DNA from: an uncultured Alphaproteobacteria bacterium
GTDB lineage: Bacteria; Pseudomonadota; Alphaproteobacteria; RF32; CAG-239
Assembly: GCA_944392295.1 (NCBI GenBank)
Contig: CALXWE010000004.1
Coordinates: 109,819 to 142,756, forward strand
Length of the DNA: 32,938 bases
Reading direction: 5' to 3'
This document shows, in pieces, positions 32,661 to 32,938 of this stretch (within the stretch, counting starts at the first letter, position 1; every line of letters starts with the position of its first letter). The notes beneath the pieces are model-generated. The model saw only the letters and a list, made by a program, of their open reading frames with translations. It was not told the origin of the DNA and made no database searches. Both the position numbers and the translations under genes were made by a program.

Positions 32661-32818
32661 GGTCGGCCACTACTTCTAAACCCACGACACCTGATACCGC
32701 AGTGTCCAACTTTCTATTTCTGACACTAATTATAGCCAAATAAATCAGAAAATACAAGGGGTTTGTATGAAAATTTGAAAATATTTTTTTGGTCGTGGGC
32801 TTGTTCTCTCATCCCAAG

Positions 32819-32938
32819 TGAACACCCACAGAAAAGTTGCAAACCTATATGTTAAATCATTGAGCGCCTATGATCGTGAGGTCAGTAAGAACGGCTCCCT
32901 GTCAGCCAGGATTTATGAGGTTTGTGCCGAGAGGGACG
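32819..32938 (+). CDS. Possible gene start cut by the right edge
   Basis: An open frame with a protein-like composition (VNTHRKVANLYVKS, LSAYDREVSKNG, SLSARIYEVCAERD) runs from about 32780 to the window end. GTG at 32819 is one possible start, but there is no clear ribosome binding site, so the start is uncertain. The last ~80 bases have noticeably higher GC than the DNA to the left. I do not recognise the product. Confidence 0.3.

Overview
The window reads as chromosomal DNA of an AT-rich Gram-negative bacterium, most likely a low-GC alphaproteobacterium. The reasons are the gene order M48 protease / rne / amidase / PBP1A / prfB, an RNase E with a very long insertion inside its S1 domain, and a C-terminal AsmA-like (YhdP-type) domain of the kind common in that class. 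No rRNA, tRNA or CRISPR array was seen. The organism cannot be named more precisely from this sequence alone.

Region 1 (1-13.3 kb) is conserved housekeeping DNA for the envelope and translation. On the minus strand rne is followed by an exported M48 metalloprotease that runs off the left edge. After a 493-bp divergent leader, the plus strand carries a tightly packed run: periplasmic amidase (amiC), PBP1A (mrcA), prfB with an intact programmed +1 frameshift, an alpha/beta hydrolase, a large AsmA/YhdP-like protein and a small HAD-like protein. Several of these genes overlap by 1-8 bases.

Region 2 (13.3-16.9 kb) looks accessory. It holds a small coiled protein, a stand-alone DnaB C-terminal-like ATPase, a DnaQ-fold exonuclease lacking the usual catalytic histidine, a WYL transcription regulator, and a protein with a possible PUA/EVE-like N-terminus and PD-(D/E)XK-like C-terminus. 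Two related CGACAT-containing inverted repeats lie in the promoter of the ATPase/exonuclease pair and in the regulator's own promoter, which suggests one regulated unit with autoregulation.

Region 3 (16.9-21.3 kb, minus strand) holds slyX-nagA-nagB behind a recognisable promoter, an exported nitroreductase-family protein behind a CNNM/CBS (CorC/TlyC-type) membrane protein, and a small unknown protein. Clear hairpin terminators separate the units. Region 4 (21.7-27.7 kb, plus strand) holds unrecognised proteins of 630, 123 and 112 residues, a phosphoglycolate-phosphatase-like HAD enzyme between two near-identical terminators, and a 622-residue secreted protein with LprI-like cysteine segments and an internal duplication.

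Region 5 (27.67-32.66 kb) is a restriction-modification island. It has two DNA amino-methyltransferases of different architecture and an HNH endonuclease in one operon (M1-M2-R), the gene set expected for an asymmetric (Type IIS-like) recognition site. It is flanked by an identical 99-bp direct repeat, which on the right is part of a 187-bp unit present twice in tandem. The last ~120 bases hold the start of a possible further gene cut by the window edge.
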